A stretch of DNA of 64,000 nt from Desmodesmus armatus (GCA_007449985.2 VIIQ02000644.1:310001-374000), one strand, 5' to 3'; shown: positions 33,172-45,699, numbered from the stretch's first letter. Notes: a model not told the origin generated them from the letters alone. Numbers and translations are program-made.

Positions 33172-34776
33172 GTGCCCAAGCTCACCTGCTCTGCAGGGGC
33201 ACATGTCGGCCTGATGTCATCATGGCACAGCCGGTTGGACCGGTGTGCATTTGTTGTGTTTTGGTGCAGGGTGAGTCGGATATCAACATGTCTGCAAGCA
33301 TGCCAGGGCATAATTTGGATGACACCACGCATTGCTGCTGCGATAACATAAGGGTACTGGCACACGGCATAGAATTTGTCAGCTTGCTACGCTGTGAGCC
33401 CAGGCTAGGAGCTGAACTTGAATAGACAGGCTTGTTGACAAGACGATGCCCTGTTGTGTGCAGGCAACCTGCAATGCTGACTCCCTATGCAAATGTTGCT
33501 TGTCGTGACAGATTCAGTAAAGATGCTGGCCTCTGACTCAGCCGGGCTGTTGGTCACCATGTCTTTTGGTGTCTGGTTCACAAGTGCAGTTGAGGTCTGC
33601 TGTGTAGCGCATACCATACGGGTGGCATGCACTGTTTGTGCATGTCTGGTATGCACAATTGCAAGTCATGTGGCACGTGTCTTTGTGGTTGCTTGCAAAC
33701 AAGTGGCTGTTATGCCAATATTCAGAACGGTTGTGCATGAACCATACTGCAGTGCACGCTGACCGCAGTGCTGCAGATATGCGCACATTACCATGGTGGT
33801 CTGGCATGGCCAGTGCCAGCGGCACTATGCAGAGCACCAATGTGCAGTATCACCGCAGACAGTGGCACGTCCCCACTGATGCATTGCACTGCCGCACAGG
33901 GTCCTTGTTGAGTCATGCTCTTCAGCCATGATTGCACTACTATTATTGTCACTACTATAACATAGGGTTCAACCAAAAGTTGTGTTCACCAAAGCCACAG
34001 TGGTGGGGAGAGGGTGATTTGGCTCACAGTAGTGAGCAAGTTGGACCAAGCATGGACGCACCAGCCTGGGTGCGCCACCGAGTGTGTGCCGTTTGCAGTG
34101 AGGAAGCATGACCAGTGCAGGCCTGATAGTGCCTTGCGTGAAGGGATTGTCCGATTTGAAGGGCCCTAAAAACATTCTCAATGCATGGGTGGCACCAACT
34201 TACCTCTACAACAGCCTGTGCCCTGTGACTGGCTATAGCCAGTAGCTACTCAGCTTGCCAGGTAGGCATCAGCGGTGGCTGAAGCTCGGGCCTGTCATTC
34301 TTCTACCTCCCTTGTAGTTTTGTACTCAACACACTTTTGAATGTGCATGCAACTTCAGCTGCTTATATCAAGAATCCTGGAGGGTTCATGTGACAACACC
34401 AATTGCAAGCAGCTGCAGTCATGGGTTTGTGCCTATTTGTCAAACACATGCGGCGATCAGCGTAATCTGTGGTGCTGATCAGGCGTAAATAGTTATATTA
34501 GAGCTGCAATTATCTTGTCAACACGGCCTGCATGACATACAAGGCAGAAGATATCAAGACCCTCGCGTAGACCCCATTGCGGTCTTCTGTCATCACTCAT
34601 AGCAGCTAAAAGAACTTTGTATCGCTCATATTTGTACATGTTACATACTTACGTACATGCATCGCCTCAGCGGGCTCGCCCTGTGAACTGACACGTCCAA
34701 CACCCTCTCCAGCGTTCAGCCAGAGGCCTGCTGATAACTACCAACTTACCAAAACAACCATTATAAGTGCTATAAC
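33172..34776. other. Intergenic region, no gene seen
   Basis: About 1.6 kb. Reading frames are short and without recognisable domains. No obvious TGTAA near the upstream stop was found. The last 200 bases before 34777 are the presumed promoter and 5' UTR of the next gene. Confidence 0.45.
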
Positions 34777-37222
34777 ATGTCTTCGGTGAGTGTGACTGGG
34801 CGCGGCGGATTGGCAGATGCAATTCGCGCCAAAACTTCCTGCCTTCAGGGCGATTGCCTTAGAGACAGTGGTACTAAAATATGGCGTGAAAGCTCCATCC
34901 TATATTTGGTCCCATTGCCCCAAACATGGCTGCTTTGCATATGTCATGCTGTTACTACATGCAAGCCTGCTGTCGCCAGCAAGGGGGTGCGTAGACCCCC
35001 AGCAAGGACACACAAGCAAGGACAATGTGTGAACATATCTGACTCGAGCCAGATACTAACAGCACAAAAAGCATCCAACGATTCACTGGATCGATTTCCA
35101 ATGTCCACTGTCCAACTTAAATATTCTTCGTGTCCTGCATTTCTGCATGTGCGCTGCAGCAGACGCAGTCCCAGCAGGTTGCAATCAAGGCCAGCAGAGG
35201 CATGGGCTATGCCTCGCCCAGAAACCTTGAAAAGGGCATGCAGATGCTCTCTTTATCAGCAGCATACACCACAGCATCCGGTAGCAGCAGCAGCACCGGG
35301 TTTGCCTTCTCCGGCCTACCTGCTCTGCCAACACTGCCAGCAGCAGAAGACAACCTGTTCTCCCCCATGCCCAGCCCTCGCGGACACACCACAGCCTCCC
35401 CATACCCTTCACATCCCACCACCTCAAAGTATCCAGTGCCCTCCCTTGCCCTGGGTCAGCTCTCAGCCCCCAAACCAGCCCCCAAGCCAGCGCCAAAACC
35501 CTTACCAGTGGTCGTGTACAAGCCAAAACCTAAGCCAATCGATGTAGCATTCGGCTACAGGGTGGCACCAGCAGCAGCAAGCCCCAGGGACGGTAGAGGC
35601 AAGGGAAGTGTGCTGGATAGCACTGGCACAATTGTGGGTCAGAGGTCTGGCTCACCAAACGGCAGTTACAGCAGGCCAGGGTCCATGAACGGCATGAACG
35701 GCAGCTGCGGCAGACGCAACAGCAGAGCAGACACTGAGCCAGGCGGCATGTCATGCAACAGCAGCAGCAGCAGGGAGGCCCGCACAGGCAGCAGCAGCAG
35801 GCCGCCTTGGCAAGGGGCAGCTACAGCATCCAGCAGCAGGATCCCTACGACCCCTCGGTCACGCCAGGCAGAGGCTGCAGCCTTCTCCAACAACAGCAGC
35901 AGCAGCAGCAGCAGGATCCCAAAGGCATCATCAGGCCGCAGCAACACCACACCCAGGGGCAGCAGGCAGGCAGGCGCCCGGGCGTCCGACAATGAGGATG
36001 GTGACACCATCTTTGTGGATTGTGCAGCAGACGGACAGCCAGAGGCACCTCGATCAGGGCGGTCAGGGCGATCAGGGGGTTATGCAGGAGCCAAGGGGGG
36101 TACGTTCACCCTGTCCTGCGCGATCAGTGCAGTGTTCAACCCCTCAAGCACCAATGGGTCGGATGGCATGTCTGACGGCGGCATGTCAGCCGGGCGGATG
36201 CTGCAGAACGCAGCAGCAGCAATCAGCCGCAGTCTGATGTCATCTGTGCAGCAGGGCGCTGGCTATGCAGCGAAGCAGCAGCACAGGACGGCTGCAAAGG
36301 CAGCACCAAGCAGCAGCAGCAGCAGCAGCAGCAGTACCAGCAGGACGCCCTCCTCCAGGCCAGCAGCAGCAGCAGCACCCTCCCCTTCCTCAGGGACTGC
36401 TGCTACACCCCGCAAGGCAGCATCAGCAGCGCCTGCAACCAGCAAAGCCCTAGCCCTGCCCCCGCCTCCCCGTGCAGCTGCCGCTGCCGCTCCCAAGGCG
36501 GCCTCCTCCAAACCCGCATCAACCTCAGCCCCGCGTTCAAACCCTGCCACCAGCAGCCTTTCCCTCGTGCAGCTGTCTGGAGGCTCCCATGCTGCCTCCC
36601 AAGCAGCCCCCACCACCTGGACCAGCACAGTGAGCACAGCTCTCACCCACCAAGATGCAGATACAGCTGGCTGCATTCATACCGCTGCTGCTGCCAGCAA
36701 CGGCACCACCATATTCATGCAGCTGCAGGGGACCTTCCCAGAGCCCTCTAGGCCAGGCAGGGCCGGCAGGAATGTGAATGTTGAGGATCTCTTTGCCAGC
36801 CTGGAGCCAAGTGAGGCTGGCAGCAGTGAGGCCTGGAGGTCAGCCAGTGAGAAGGGCAGCTGGAGGAGTGAGAGTGATAACCAGTCACTTGCAGCCCTGC
36901 ACACCTCACCAATGCAGACCTTAGGAGCGGCACCAGCCTCACCAGCAGCAGCAGCAGCAGCGGCATCAGGAGCAGTGGGAGTAACCTCCAACCCACCCAT
37001 GCAGACGTGTGGAGCGGCATCAGCAGCAGCAGCAGCAGCAGCAGCAGTCGGAGACCCCGCGAACACCCTGGCAGTGCGTACTGCACCAGCAGGCACCCCC
37101 TTGGAAAAGGCAGGTCGCTTCCACTCTGCTGCCACTGCTGCAAGCTGGTCCCCTAAAGGCTGGTCCTCAGGGTCAGAAGATGCTGGCAGTACAGGAGCTG
37201 TGGAGGAGTGGCCCCACCATCC

Positions 37223-37260
<38 letters not shown>

Positions 37261-37649
37261 GTGTGGGTGCAAGCTCCAAGCCCTACTCAGCAGGAACAGC
37301 AGCAGCAGGGTTTGGTCCTGCAGCAGCAGCAGCAGAGGCAGCAGCGGCAGCAGTGGGGGGAAAGGTGCCTCTTTCAGAGGAGCGGGAGGTCATGCTGACT
37401 ATCTCCCCCCGTGCCTTGCCCTTCCTTGCAGCGAGGGCCCTCAGCCAAACCCCTGTGCGGCTGGTGATCACCCCTGATGCAGTGTGGGGTGACACTGCAG
37501 CGTTCACTGCTGCACCCAGCCCTAGCCAGTCACCAAGGGGTTCAGGGGGCAGGAAAACCCCACGGCTGAACCCCATCAAGGCTGTGAAGCGAGTGCTGAA
37601 GGGCCAGCAGAAGGGTGGTGAGGACTTCAAGAGCGGAGCGCTTTTGTGA
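34777..37649 (+). CDS. Low-complexity Ala/Ser/Pro-rich protein, C-terminal ALPFL motif (member A)
   Basis: A 9-base first exon, 34777-34785 (ATG TCT TCG|GTGAGT), joins in phase to exon 2, 35160-37649, after a GCGCTGCAG acceptor, giving 832 residues. Most of the chain is disordered: Ser/Arg-rich to about 300, Ala/Pro/Ser-rich after, with poly-Ala, poly-Ser and a Gln tract of about 12 (37218-37259). Only the C-terminus looks ordered: REVMLTISPRALPFLAARAL and SQTPVRLVITPDAVWGD (about 745-781), followed by a Pro/Ser linker and a basic stretch NPIKAVKRVLKGQQK. This block is shared with the gene at 41211-44474. No catalytic motif, signal peptide or membrane segment was seen. It could be a scaffold or nucleic-acid-associated protein, but nothing in the sequence shows it. 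Confidence 0.7.
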
Positions 37650-40600
37650 GGTGCCAGCGCGTGCTGAGGGCATGCGGAGAAGCAGCAGCCGTGCAGTGCT
37701 GCTGCTGCTGGGGCGGCAGCTGGCAGCAGTGGCAGCAGTGGCTGTAGGGTTGTGTAGCTGCTGCTGTAGCAGCCACAGCAGCTGCTGCAGCGGCAGCCAC
37801 AAGGCCAACCGCTGTGAGTAGAGGCTTCATGACAGCATGGAAGATACTTCTTCTATTACTACTTCACTGGGGCATGGCTGTGCCTGAGTGCTGTCACATG
37901 AGCCAAATCAGAGCCCACACGGGGCAGGGCAGATCCTAATGCTGACACTACAGCCTCTACAGGGTTCTGTGCAAGTGGCTCAGTGGAGGCGCTCGGCATG
38001 AACAGCACAGAACAAATGATGAAATTCAGTTCAAAGATTTGGGTGACAGGACAATTACATGTGGGTGTTCCAGATGTGTGATGTATGACAAGCTTTGGCA
38101 AGCGTGCTGTGGTATGCTATGCTTGGTTATGTGCAGCTGCCCTTCAATTGACTTGGAAAATGCCGCCTCAACAGTAGCTGCAGTAGGGTGAAGTGACTGT
38201 TGATACCTGCAGCTACCAGCACCGGTACAGTTGATCAACAGCAAACAACTGCTGATTAGACTTCTTTGCAATCCCGGGGGCTGTGATTGACCAGGCACTA
38301 TGCTGTCTGTGTTGTGTGGCCTGTTCAAAGAGCCTTGCCATAACGATGGCAACTGTAATGCATGCAATCTGGGTGCTGTTGTGCGTTTGACACTCGTGTT
38401 ACAAGCATGCTGACACCAAGAGGTGTGCTGGCTTGTTGGCACACCCCTGTTGTGACGTGTGGGGCATGTGTGTGTCACAGCTGGTTTGGTTGTGAGCACA
38501 CGTGGCGAAAAGGGTTTGGTAGGGGGTGGCACTGATTGTCAGGTTGGGCAGTGTTCAAGGCCCCGCTAACCTGGTTGGGATACTTGTGCTGGCTCGCTTG
38601 GCACACTGATGTGTGTGCTTGACTGACTGCTGCCTTGTGTCATAAGGCTGGGCTGGGCATTTGTGCCCATCTGGCGTGGACAGCCTGGCAACGCTTGTGC
38701 TAGACTACCCAGTGAACCAGTGATTCACCAGTCACCTGGCACCGGGTGCCAGCCAGTGGTCATCCAGGCAGTTGCCACAGACTGCGACACCTCTCCCTCT
38801 GGCACAGCTAGCAGCATTGCTGCATTCTGGAATATTTTATTGTGCAGATCAGGGGCCAGAAGGGGGTGTGCTCGTGTGTGCAGTGACAGCAGACGTTACT
38901 GCTTTGAGTGTTGGTTTGTTTCGTCACATCCTCGATTTGATGTGACGCAACAGGAAGTTCCTTCTGTCAGGGGTGCTGTGACTTATCCTTTTTTCAGGCG
39001 CAGGAAATCGTGCGCCATTGCCGCAGAATGATGATTATGATTGTGATGCTGGTTGTGCATCCTTGATCCCCCCCATCAATAATCTGAGGGGCATGTCACA
39101 GCGGCTGACAGTATTGGGCCTTGGGCCCTGGGGAAGGGGGTCTCACACAGTAGCAATCGGTGACTGAACCTCAGGCAAAAGGCTTTTGTGTGTGCCACTG
39201 ATGCACTCCTGACCAAGGGGGACGCCATTGATGGCCCCACAGATTCTACTCCCAGTTCAGATCGGAGTGGGTGTGTCTAGATTGGATATCTGCCAAGTGA
39301 CTTTACTGGCAGATGGGCTGGGTTGGTGGAGGCCTACGCTTGGCTGGCTAGATGTGGCACCAAGTTGAGTGCAAGTGTATTGTGTATGTTTGTGTGTGTA
39401 GACACAGGGAGTGCATCCAGCCAATGCATTAACCATCCAAGGATGTGTGTGTGTGTGTGGGGGGGGGGGTAGGTCTTGCGAGCACGCCTACCATCTTGCA
39501 GGGGTCACTGAGTGGTTCTTCTGTTGCTTATCAGTGGTGTGGGTCATTTGTGACGAGTCAAAATCATATTGACTCGGTGAGTCAAATGAGTCAAGATGAG
39601 TCAAGATGAGTCAAGATGAGTCACTGACCGCATGTGCAGCACTTTCAATCTTTGCCGATGGATGCTACTGTGCATGTAAGCAGAATCCTGCGGCACTCAG
39701 CACAAGCAATGAGAGCTGCAAAATTCAGCTTCACATGTGTCTCATTTGGGGAGTCAAACCCACAGCTTGATGTTACTGACTGCTTGGCAAGCAGGTGTCA
39801 CTACATCATGCAGTAATGATCACTCACACAATGACCAAAGCTTTTTTGTATGGGTGATATTCAGGCTGGTGGCAGTTGTCAACGAGATCTTGCTGAAATC
39901 ACAGTGGGGGTGCGAGCCACAATGACGGCGTGGAAATGCTCAGGGGATTACATGTGCAGATGCAATCACATATGTGATGTCTAGATATCGTGATGTGATA
40001 TCTAGATGAAATATCTAGACAAGCCACAGGCCCTAGGGTGCTGCTGCATTTACCTTGCTTGGGAGTGATGCTTTTGCTGGCACACACATTTCAAATGTCG
40101 GCGACTTGCTGAGCCAGAAGTATCTATCCCATGTGGCTCAAATGCTGAGAAAGCAACTGGGTTGCACTGCCGGCAAGGCTGTGGTGGTCGCTGTACCATA
40201 TATCCTGCAGGACAAGTAAAGTGATGTGACTTGCTGGTATATGCACATGCAGATGCTGTGGATACTTCATCCCCCATTGGGTGTAACAGGATGCTGAATA
40301 TGATAAAGCAGCCCCCTCACGATCAGGATTTGACACATTGCACGTGCAAGCTCAGCATGCCAGCAAGTAGCGCAGGGGCTACCTTCTCGCAACATAGAAG
40401 CACCAAAGCCTTGCATTTACATGCCCTCAGCCCTCGCCAGCATAATATTGCAGAGAACAGACCTGTGCCCCCGCTGTCTGCAGCCATGGCCAGTGAGGGG
40501 GCTGCACCAATGCCTGGGAGGCAGTACTGCTCGGGGACTCGACAAAGGTGTGTTTAAAACCTGAATTTGATGCAGACAACATCTTAACTACGTGCCACGT

Positions 40601-41210
40601 GCTGCTCGTGTTGGGTTACTGTACTCTCATGCACATGTACTGTACAGTACATGTACATGTACATGCACAAGGCGGTGCATGAACAGCGCAGCTTAGAGCT
40701 TATGCATGCCAGAGATAAATGTTTTATCTCAGCAAATATAACAGACGAACGCCTTGAGATGAAAGAAAGTGCAATTGAACTGGACGTACCACGGGAGATG
40801 CCCCCAGGCGCATGACTCTTCCATTACCCGCTGGAATCTGCACATAATTACTTACTGTATACCAAATCAAACGCATGTTGCTCGTTTGTGCATGAGTTTG
40901 CCGCCCCTGGAGCTTGCCATGGCAACCCCGGACGCCCTCGCTCAAATCGGGCAGCCGCAAAGCCTGAAAAAGGAGGGAACAGCCATAAGCTGTGACTGTC
41001 CTATAGAGGTAAGCTGTGCAGTCTTCGCGCCTGGATGGTAGGTCATCTGCCTTATGCACGTTCTGTGCCCAAACTATTCGGCCACACGCTCGTTCACTTG
41101 ATGGTTGAGGTACTAGTTGTTCAAATAAGACAACAGCTACTTTATGTTGCTCGTTTGCCGGCTTGAGCACTTGAGCACAACAGTGTGCTGCTGACTGTAT
41201 AGTGGCCCAG
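37650..41210. other. Intergenic region between the two ALPFL-motif genes
   Basis: 3.5 kb without a supported gene. TGTAA at 38354-38358 is a candidate polyadenylation signal for the upstream gene. Frames at 38026-38532 and 40724-41170 (minus) and 38663-39031 (plus) are open but unrecognisable. Repeats: a GATGAGTCAA tandem at 39577-39622, a (TG)n/G run at 39439-39466, CTAGATATC words at 39979-40020, and a TGTAC/ACATG-rich stretch at 40630-40672. Confidence 0.5.
39577..39622. repeat. Short tandem array of GATGAGTCAA
   Basis: About four units of 10 bp (AATGAGTCAAGATGAGTCAA...). The preceding 30 bases contain looser ACTCGGTGAGTCAA words. The TGAGTCA core is an AP-1/bZIP-type site, but no function is claimed. 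Confidence 0.7.
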
Positions 41211-44200
41211 ATGGGCCAGCCAATCAGCGAGGATCGCAGTCAGGTATGCAGTGCCACACCATATCTACATGATGGAATTAAAAAAACCCCACCCCCCACC
41301 CCCCACCCCTTGCTGTCACAACAGAGCTTTGACAAAGTGTACAACAACTGGGCTACAGACAGCTGCTTCACCAGTACAAACCCCAGCCCCCGCACAGAAC
41401 CCCCTTCCAGTACAAAGCCCAGCCCCCGCAGATCAGAGACACAGCTACCGGCAGCCTGTACAGCTGCAGACTGCACCACAGCTTCCAACACTGGAGCATC
41501 AGCAGCAGCATCAGCAGCATCAGCAGCAGGAGCAGCAGCACCAGCAGCAGGCTCAGAAGGAGTGTCAGCAGCTGCCACAGCAGCAGCCAAAGCTGCAGGA
41601 GTGTCAAGTTGCTCAGGCCCTTCCCGCATACCCACCCTCCCCCCGTCAGCCCTGCTGGCCGCTGAACCACCAGGGGGCATCACATCCTCCAAAGCTAGCA
41701 GCGACAGCAAGATCCCTACCCCCAAGGGACCCAAAGCAGCAGCAGCAGCAGCAACAGCAACAGCAGCCTCAGGAAGCAGGAGCAAGAAGGTCAGCAATGT
41801 GACAGTCCTTGCAGAGGCCTTCAAAGCAGCTGCAGCAGGAGCGGACAGCCCCCTGAGCATTCAAGACCTCAGCAGCAGCTCGAGGGTGTCGTTCTCAAGG
41901 CTCAGCCAGGATAGCAAGCAGTCGTTCCTGAGTGTGAAAAAGCACAGGACTAACAGCAGCAGCAGCGGCGGCAGCAGCAGCTACGGCAGCGCCATCAGCG
42001 GCGGCAGCAGTGTGTGCGGTCCTCTCACAAAGCAGCATAGCGGGGAGGCATCACCATCCCCCCTAAGGGTATGCATCTCCAAGCCTCTCCCTTCAGGAGC
42101 TTCTCACCCTGCTACCCCCATTGCAAGCCCTAGGGCCCTGCACGAGGTGCCAACGCCCTTTGCAGGGAACAGCAGCAGCAACAGCCGTCAACACAGCAGC
42201 AACAGCAACAGCAGGACACAGGAAATCCAACCTGAGCCCTTGGTAAGAGCTGAGAGCAGCATCTGCAGCAGCCTGCAAGCCTCTCACAGAACCCCCAGTG
42301 GCCCTGGCATTGCCGAGGCAGCTGGATCCAAGGCTGTGAGCACCACAGCGCTGACATTGAACAGCATCTACAGCAGCATCAATGACACTCCGCTTGTAGA
42401 AGCCAACAAGCCAGCACCGTCAACAGCACTTGTCGGTCCAGCGGCTTGGTCAGCTGTATCAGGGCCTAGGCCCCTTCGCTCCTGCTTCAGCAGCAGCAGT
42501 ACAGCCGGCCTGGTTCCTAAGGGACTGGGGTTGAAGACATCCTTGACCCAGAGCCGCAGCATCAACGGCAGGGGGCCGCACCCCAGCAGTGGCAGCAGCA
42601 GCGGCAAAGGACTGCAACCAAAAGCCGGCAGCAGCAACGGCAGGGTTCAACACGCCAGCAACAGCAGCAGCTTCAAGGCTCAGCAGCTAAGCAGCAGCAA
42701 CGGCAGGTCACAGATGCTCAGCAGCAGCAATGGGAGGGTGCAGCGGCCTGGCAGCAGCAACGGCGGCAGCGGCAGGCCATGGCGGGCTCCTGGGAGCCTC
42801 AATGGGGCTTCCACAGGGGTGGTCAGTTGGAGCTCAGCAGTGCACAGCAGCAGGGCCTGCACCAAGCCTGCCCTTTTGCCCCCCAGGGGGCCAGGATATG
42901 CGCAAATGTTGGAGCTTCGCAGCCGGTTTGCTGGACGGCAGCCCAAGCCAGCAATGCTGCCTAAGACAGCGGTTGCAGCAGCAGCAGCAGCAGCACCCAG
43001 ACGCAGCACTGCCGACGTGCTGCGTGCAGCGTCACCCAGTGACATCGTGGCAGCAGTGACGGCTGTGGCAGCAGTGTCGGCAGCGATGGCAGCAGTGGCG
43101 GCTGCGGCAGCAGCAGCGGCAGCAGTGCGCAACATGGAAGGCCTTATGGCCAGCCAAGCGGCCTCCAACCGCCCTGTGACAGGGGAGAAGTCAGTCATCA
43201 TGCAACTGAAGGCGAGTGCCCTACCCTTCCTGATCTCTAAGGCTCTCAGAGGACAAGCCATCGAGCTGATTATCACAGACGATGCAGTTTACTGTGCAGC
43301 GGACCCTGTGCCCATCCCCAAGCCTCCTAAGGCTCCCTTCAAGCCCATGCGGTCACTGAAGTCTCTGCTCCGCACCACCCAGCGCTCAACTGCTGCAGCA
43401 GCTGTACCTGCGCCTCTGCGGCGCCTGCACTCAGCAGCAGCAGCAGATATGCCAGGATGCACGGGTGCGATCCTCAACAGCACACTCACGCTGGCAACCA
43501 ACCTGCACACCATTGAGCGCATGCAGGCCGCATACGATGCTGTGCGGGTGATATCCACCACCTACACTGACCGTGCTGGTCAGCTGCTGCAGCAGTCGGT
43601 GCACAGCACGCGCGCCGAACTTGCGGCAAAGTTTGAGGCCGCATACGAGGTGCTGAGGTCGCAGTCACTGCTTGCTCGTGGCCGTGCTGCTGAGCTGTAC
43701 GGCAGCAGCGCGGCAGTGCTGGCAGCACTCGATGCAGCAGGCCGCTTGGCTTCCGCGATCGAAAAGATGAAAGCAGTCACTTCTGAGGGCTCTTCACGTG
43801 CTCGGTCTCTGTTCAAGCGCGCAGTAGCCTTCATCATCGCGGCGCAGGCAGCACAGCGCTTTGTCGCTGCTTACGAGTCGCTGACAGCATCAACGACCTC
43901 GGCAGTGCGGAGCTCAGCGGGCATGCAGAAGGCAGCATCTCGCGTCGGGGCTGCATGCAAGGCGGCGAAAAAGATGTCGTCCAAGGCAGCAAAGAAGGGC
44001 GTGAAAACGCTGACAGCCCTGCGTGCGATGCAGGGCCCAGGAGCACTCAGCCCTCGGCGCCGGGCGCTGTGGGATGCCGCTGCTGCAGCAGCAGAGGCAG
44101 AGGCAGCAGCATTGGCTGTGCTAGGCCCAGCAGAGGCTGGTGACCCAGCAGCAGCAGAAGCAGCAGCAGCAGAAGCTGCAGCAGACGCGGCAGCAGCAGA

Positions 44201-44474
44201 ATTGACAGCAGCATTGACAGCAGCACTGACAGCAGCAGAGCTCGCTGCTGAATCCTCAGCGACAGCTTCAGCAGGAGCTGCTGCTGGCACTGCAGTGGTT
44301 GAAGCAGACTCTAGCAGTGAAGTGGCTGCTGATTCAGGTGCAGCTGAGAGCAAAGGAGAGCCAGAGGCAGCAACTTCAAGCTTGGCTGCTGGATGTGGTG
44401 TGACTGCTGTGCGGGGTTCTGGCAGCTGCTGCGAGACGGGTGGCGACTGCAGCAGCGAGGCTCAGCAGCTGTAG
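41211..44474 (+). CDS. Low-complexity Ala/Ser-rich protein, C-terminal ALPFL motif (member B)
   Basis: Exon 1 41211-41243 (MGQPISEDRSQ) and exon 2 41325-44474 give 1060 residues. The intron (GTATGC...ACAACAG) has 81 bases, a multiple of three with no stop, so a retained form would also be open. Residues about 15-620 are disordered, with Ala, Ser, Gly and Asn runs and repeated SSSNGR(V/S)Q-type units near 480-520. At about 631-668 lies EKSVIMQLKASALPFLISKA and LRGQAIELIITDDAVYC, clearly related to the block in the gene at 34777, again followed by a Pro linker and a basic patch (KPMRSLKSLLRTTQR). After this come roughly 190 residues of amphipathic helix with a recurring AAY(D/E).(V/L) pattern (QAAYDAVRVIS, FEAAYEVLRSQ, FVAAYESLTAS) and a Lys-rich KAAKKMSSKAAKKGVKTL, then an acidic Ala/Glu tail. 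Function unknown. Confidence 0.72.
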   Translation: MGQPISEDRSQVCSATPYLHDGIKKTPPPTPHPLLSQQSFDKVYNNWATDSCFTSTNPSPRTEPPSSTKPSPRRSETQLPAACTAADCTTASNTGASAAASAASAAGAAAPAAGSEGVSAAATAAAKAAGVSSCSGPSRIPTLPPSALLAAEPPGGITSSKASSDSKIPTPKGPKAAAAAATATAASGSRSKKVSNVTVLAEAFKAAAAGADSPLSIQDLSSSSRVSFSRLSQDSKQSFLSVKKHRTNSSSSGGSSSYGSAISGGSSVCGPLTKQHSGEASPSPLRVCISKPLPSGASHPATPIASPRALHEVPTPFAGNSSSNSRQHSSNSNSRTQEIQPEPLVRAESSICSSLQASHRTPSGPGIAEAAGSKAVSTTALTLNSIYSSINDTPLVEANKPAPSTALVGPAAWSAVSGPRPLRSCFSSSSTAGLVPKGLGLKTSLTQSRSINGRGPHPSSGSSSGKGLQPKAGSSNGRVQHASNSSSFKAQQLSSSNGRSQMLSSSNGRVQRPGSSNGGSGRPWRAPGSLNGASTGVVSWSSAVHSSRACTKPALLPPRGPGYAQMLELRSRFAGRQPKPAMLPKTAVAAAAAAAPRRSTADVLRAASPSDIVAAVTAVAAVSAAMAAVAAAAAAAAAVRNMEGLMASQAASNRPVTGEKSVIMQLKASALPFLISKALRGQAIELIITDDAVYCAADPVPIPKPPKAPFKPMRSLKSLLRTTQRSTAAAAVPAPLRRLHSAAAADMPGCTGAILNSTLTLATNLHTIERMQAAYDAVRVISTTYTDRAGQLLQQSVHSTRAELAAKFEAAYEVLRSQSLLARGRAAELYGSSAAVLAALDAAGRLASAIEKMKAVTSEGSSRARSLFKRAVAFIIAAQAAQRFVAAYESLTASTTSAVRSSAGMQKAASRVGAACKAAKKMSSKAAKKGVKTLTALRAMQGPGALSPRRRALWDAAAAAAEAEAAALAVLGPAEAGDPAAAEAAAAEAAADAAAAELTAALTAALTAAELAAESSATASAGAAAGTAVVEADSSSEVAADSGAAESKGEPEAATSSLAAGCGVTAVRGSGSCCETGGDCSSEAQQL

Positions 44475-44849
44475 GTAGGTAGCAGAGCAAGGCGGTGACA
44501 TGGCTCGAGACCGCAGGCTGTATCACCTGACGCTGAACTGTTCATGGTGTATGCTCCACTCACAAGAGCACCAAGTGATACATGCTAATGCAACTGATGG
44601 GTTCCCTACTGGTTTACGGCATATACCACTACATTTGGTGAAGCCTGCTTTCCCCAAGCTGTTAGCTCCTCATTAACCCGGTGTGTCATGCTGCATTGTT
44701 TGCGCATTGCAGGAGGTTTGCTGCCAGTGCAGCACGCTGACTCCGAGGCACTCAGGCTCTCTATCGAGCACGACGATTTGAGAAGGCTGCCATGCTCAGT
44801 GAACCTGGTAGGAGCAGCGTGTAATGCAATGATCTGGATAGGAGTAATG

Positions 44850-45003
44850 ATGATGATGAGAAGGAGTTGGCCTCCATGCTGGCTGCATTCCCAAGATGCT
44901 TCTGAGCAGCAATGGACGAGCTGGTCATGATAATGAGAAGGAGTTGGCCTCCATGCTGGCTGCATTCCCAAGATGCTGCTGATCAGCAATGGGCCGAGCT
45001 GGG
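44850..45003 (+). repeat. 77-bp tandem duplication
   Basis: GAGAAGGAGTTGGCCTCCAT GCTGGCTGCATTCCCAAGAT GCT...GCAATG at 44858 recurs at 44935 with few differences. One frame of each unit reads EKELASMLAAFP, but the frame is broken by stops between the units. Confidence 0.85.
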
Positions 45004-45699
45004 GAGGGAATTGGGCAAGGAGAGGTACACTTGCAGGGGGGACAATACAGCATTCAGGCCTTCAGCGGTGCAGCAGCAGTAGCAGCATTTGCAGCAGCCT
45101 TGTTGTAAATGGCAGCCATTCCTTAAAGCTTGAGTCACAGGCGGGGTGGATGGTGGCTGAACGGTTGTTTCGTGGGGGATGATTTGGGGCATGGATTGTG
45201 TGTTGCCTGGTCACCGACTGCTGGTGTGGTCAATGGGCATGCATCTGTGAGTGTGTGGGGTTTCGGTTGTTCTTGGACCCATTTGCGCAGCAGGCCACAG
45301 ATAGGCATGCTTACAGTGTGGTACATTCACTGTACTATCTGCCTCCACTGATCGTTTTGGGTTACAATTGGCAAGCTGCACAGTCTCAGCTGCCCAATCG
45401 GCCTGCTTGACCTGCCCTCTGATCAATGACTGATAACTTGCCCTTGATGGCTCTGGGTCAATGGCGCTTTGATAGCTTTTGAAACCTTCTGCTTGACAGC
45501 ATGTGATGTACTCGCCCCACTTAATTTGAAGATTTGGCACCTGAAAAGGGAAAAGCACATTCAGAGTGCTGTTCATGGCTATACATGGGAAGTTGCCTTT
45601 TGTAGTCGTCCATGCTGAGCCGATCAGCAGTAAAAATGAGTCATGCTTGTAGGATGAGTGCTGCATGCAGCAGGTACGGTGGTTGTGTGGGTCGACTTT

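Noticed and set aside
36263..36676. Ala/Val/Leu-rich minus-strand frames inside the 34777-37649 gene
   Set aside because: Antisense of GCA/CAG repeats. No splice context or conserved motif.
40724..41170. 148-codon minus-strand frame upstream of the 41211 gene
   Set aside because: No recognisable motif; it sits in the expected promoter and 5' UTR of the plus-strand gene.
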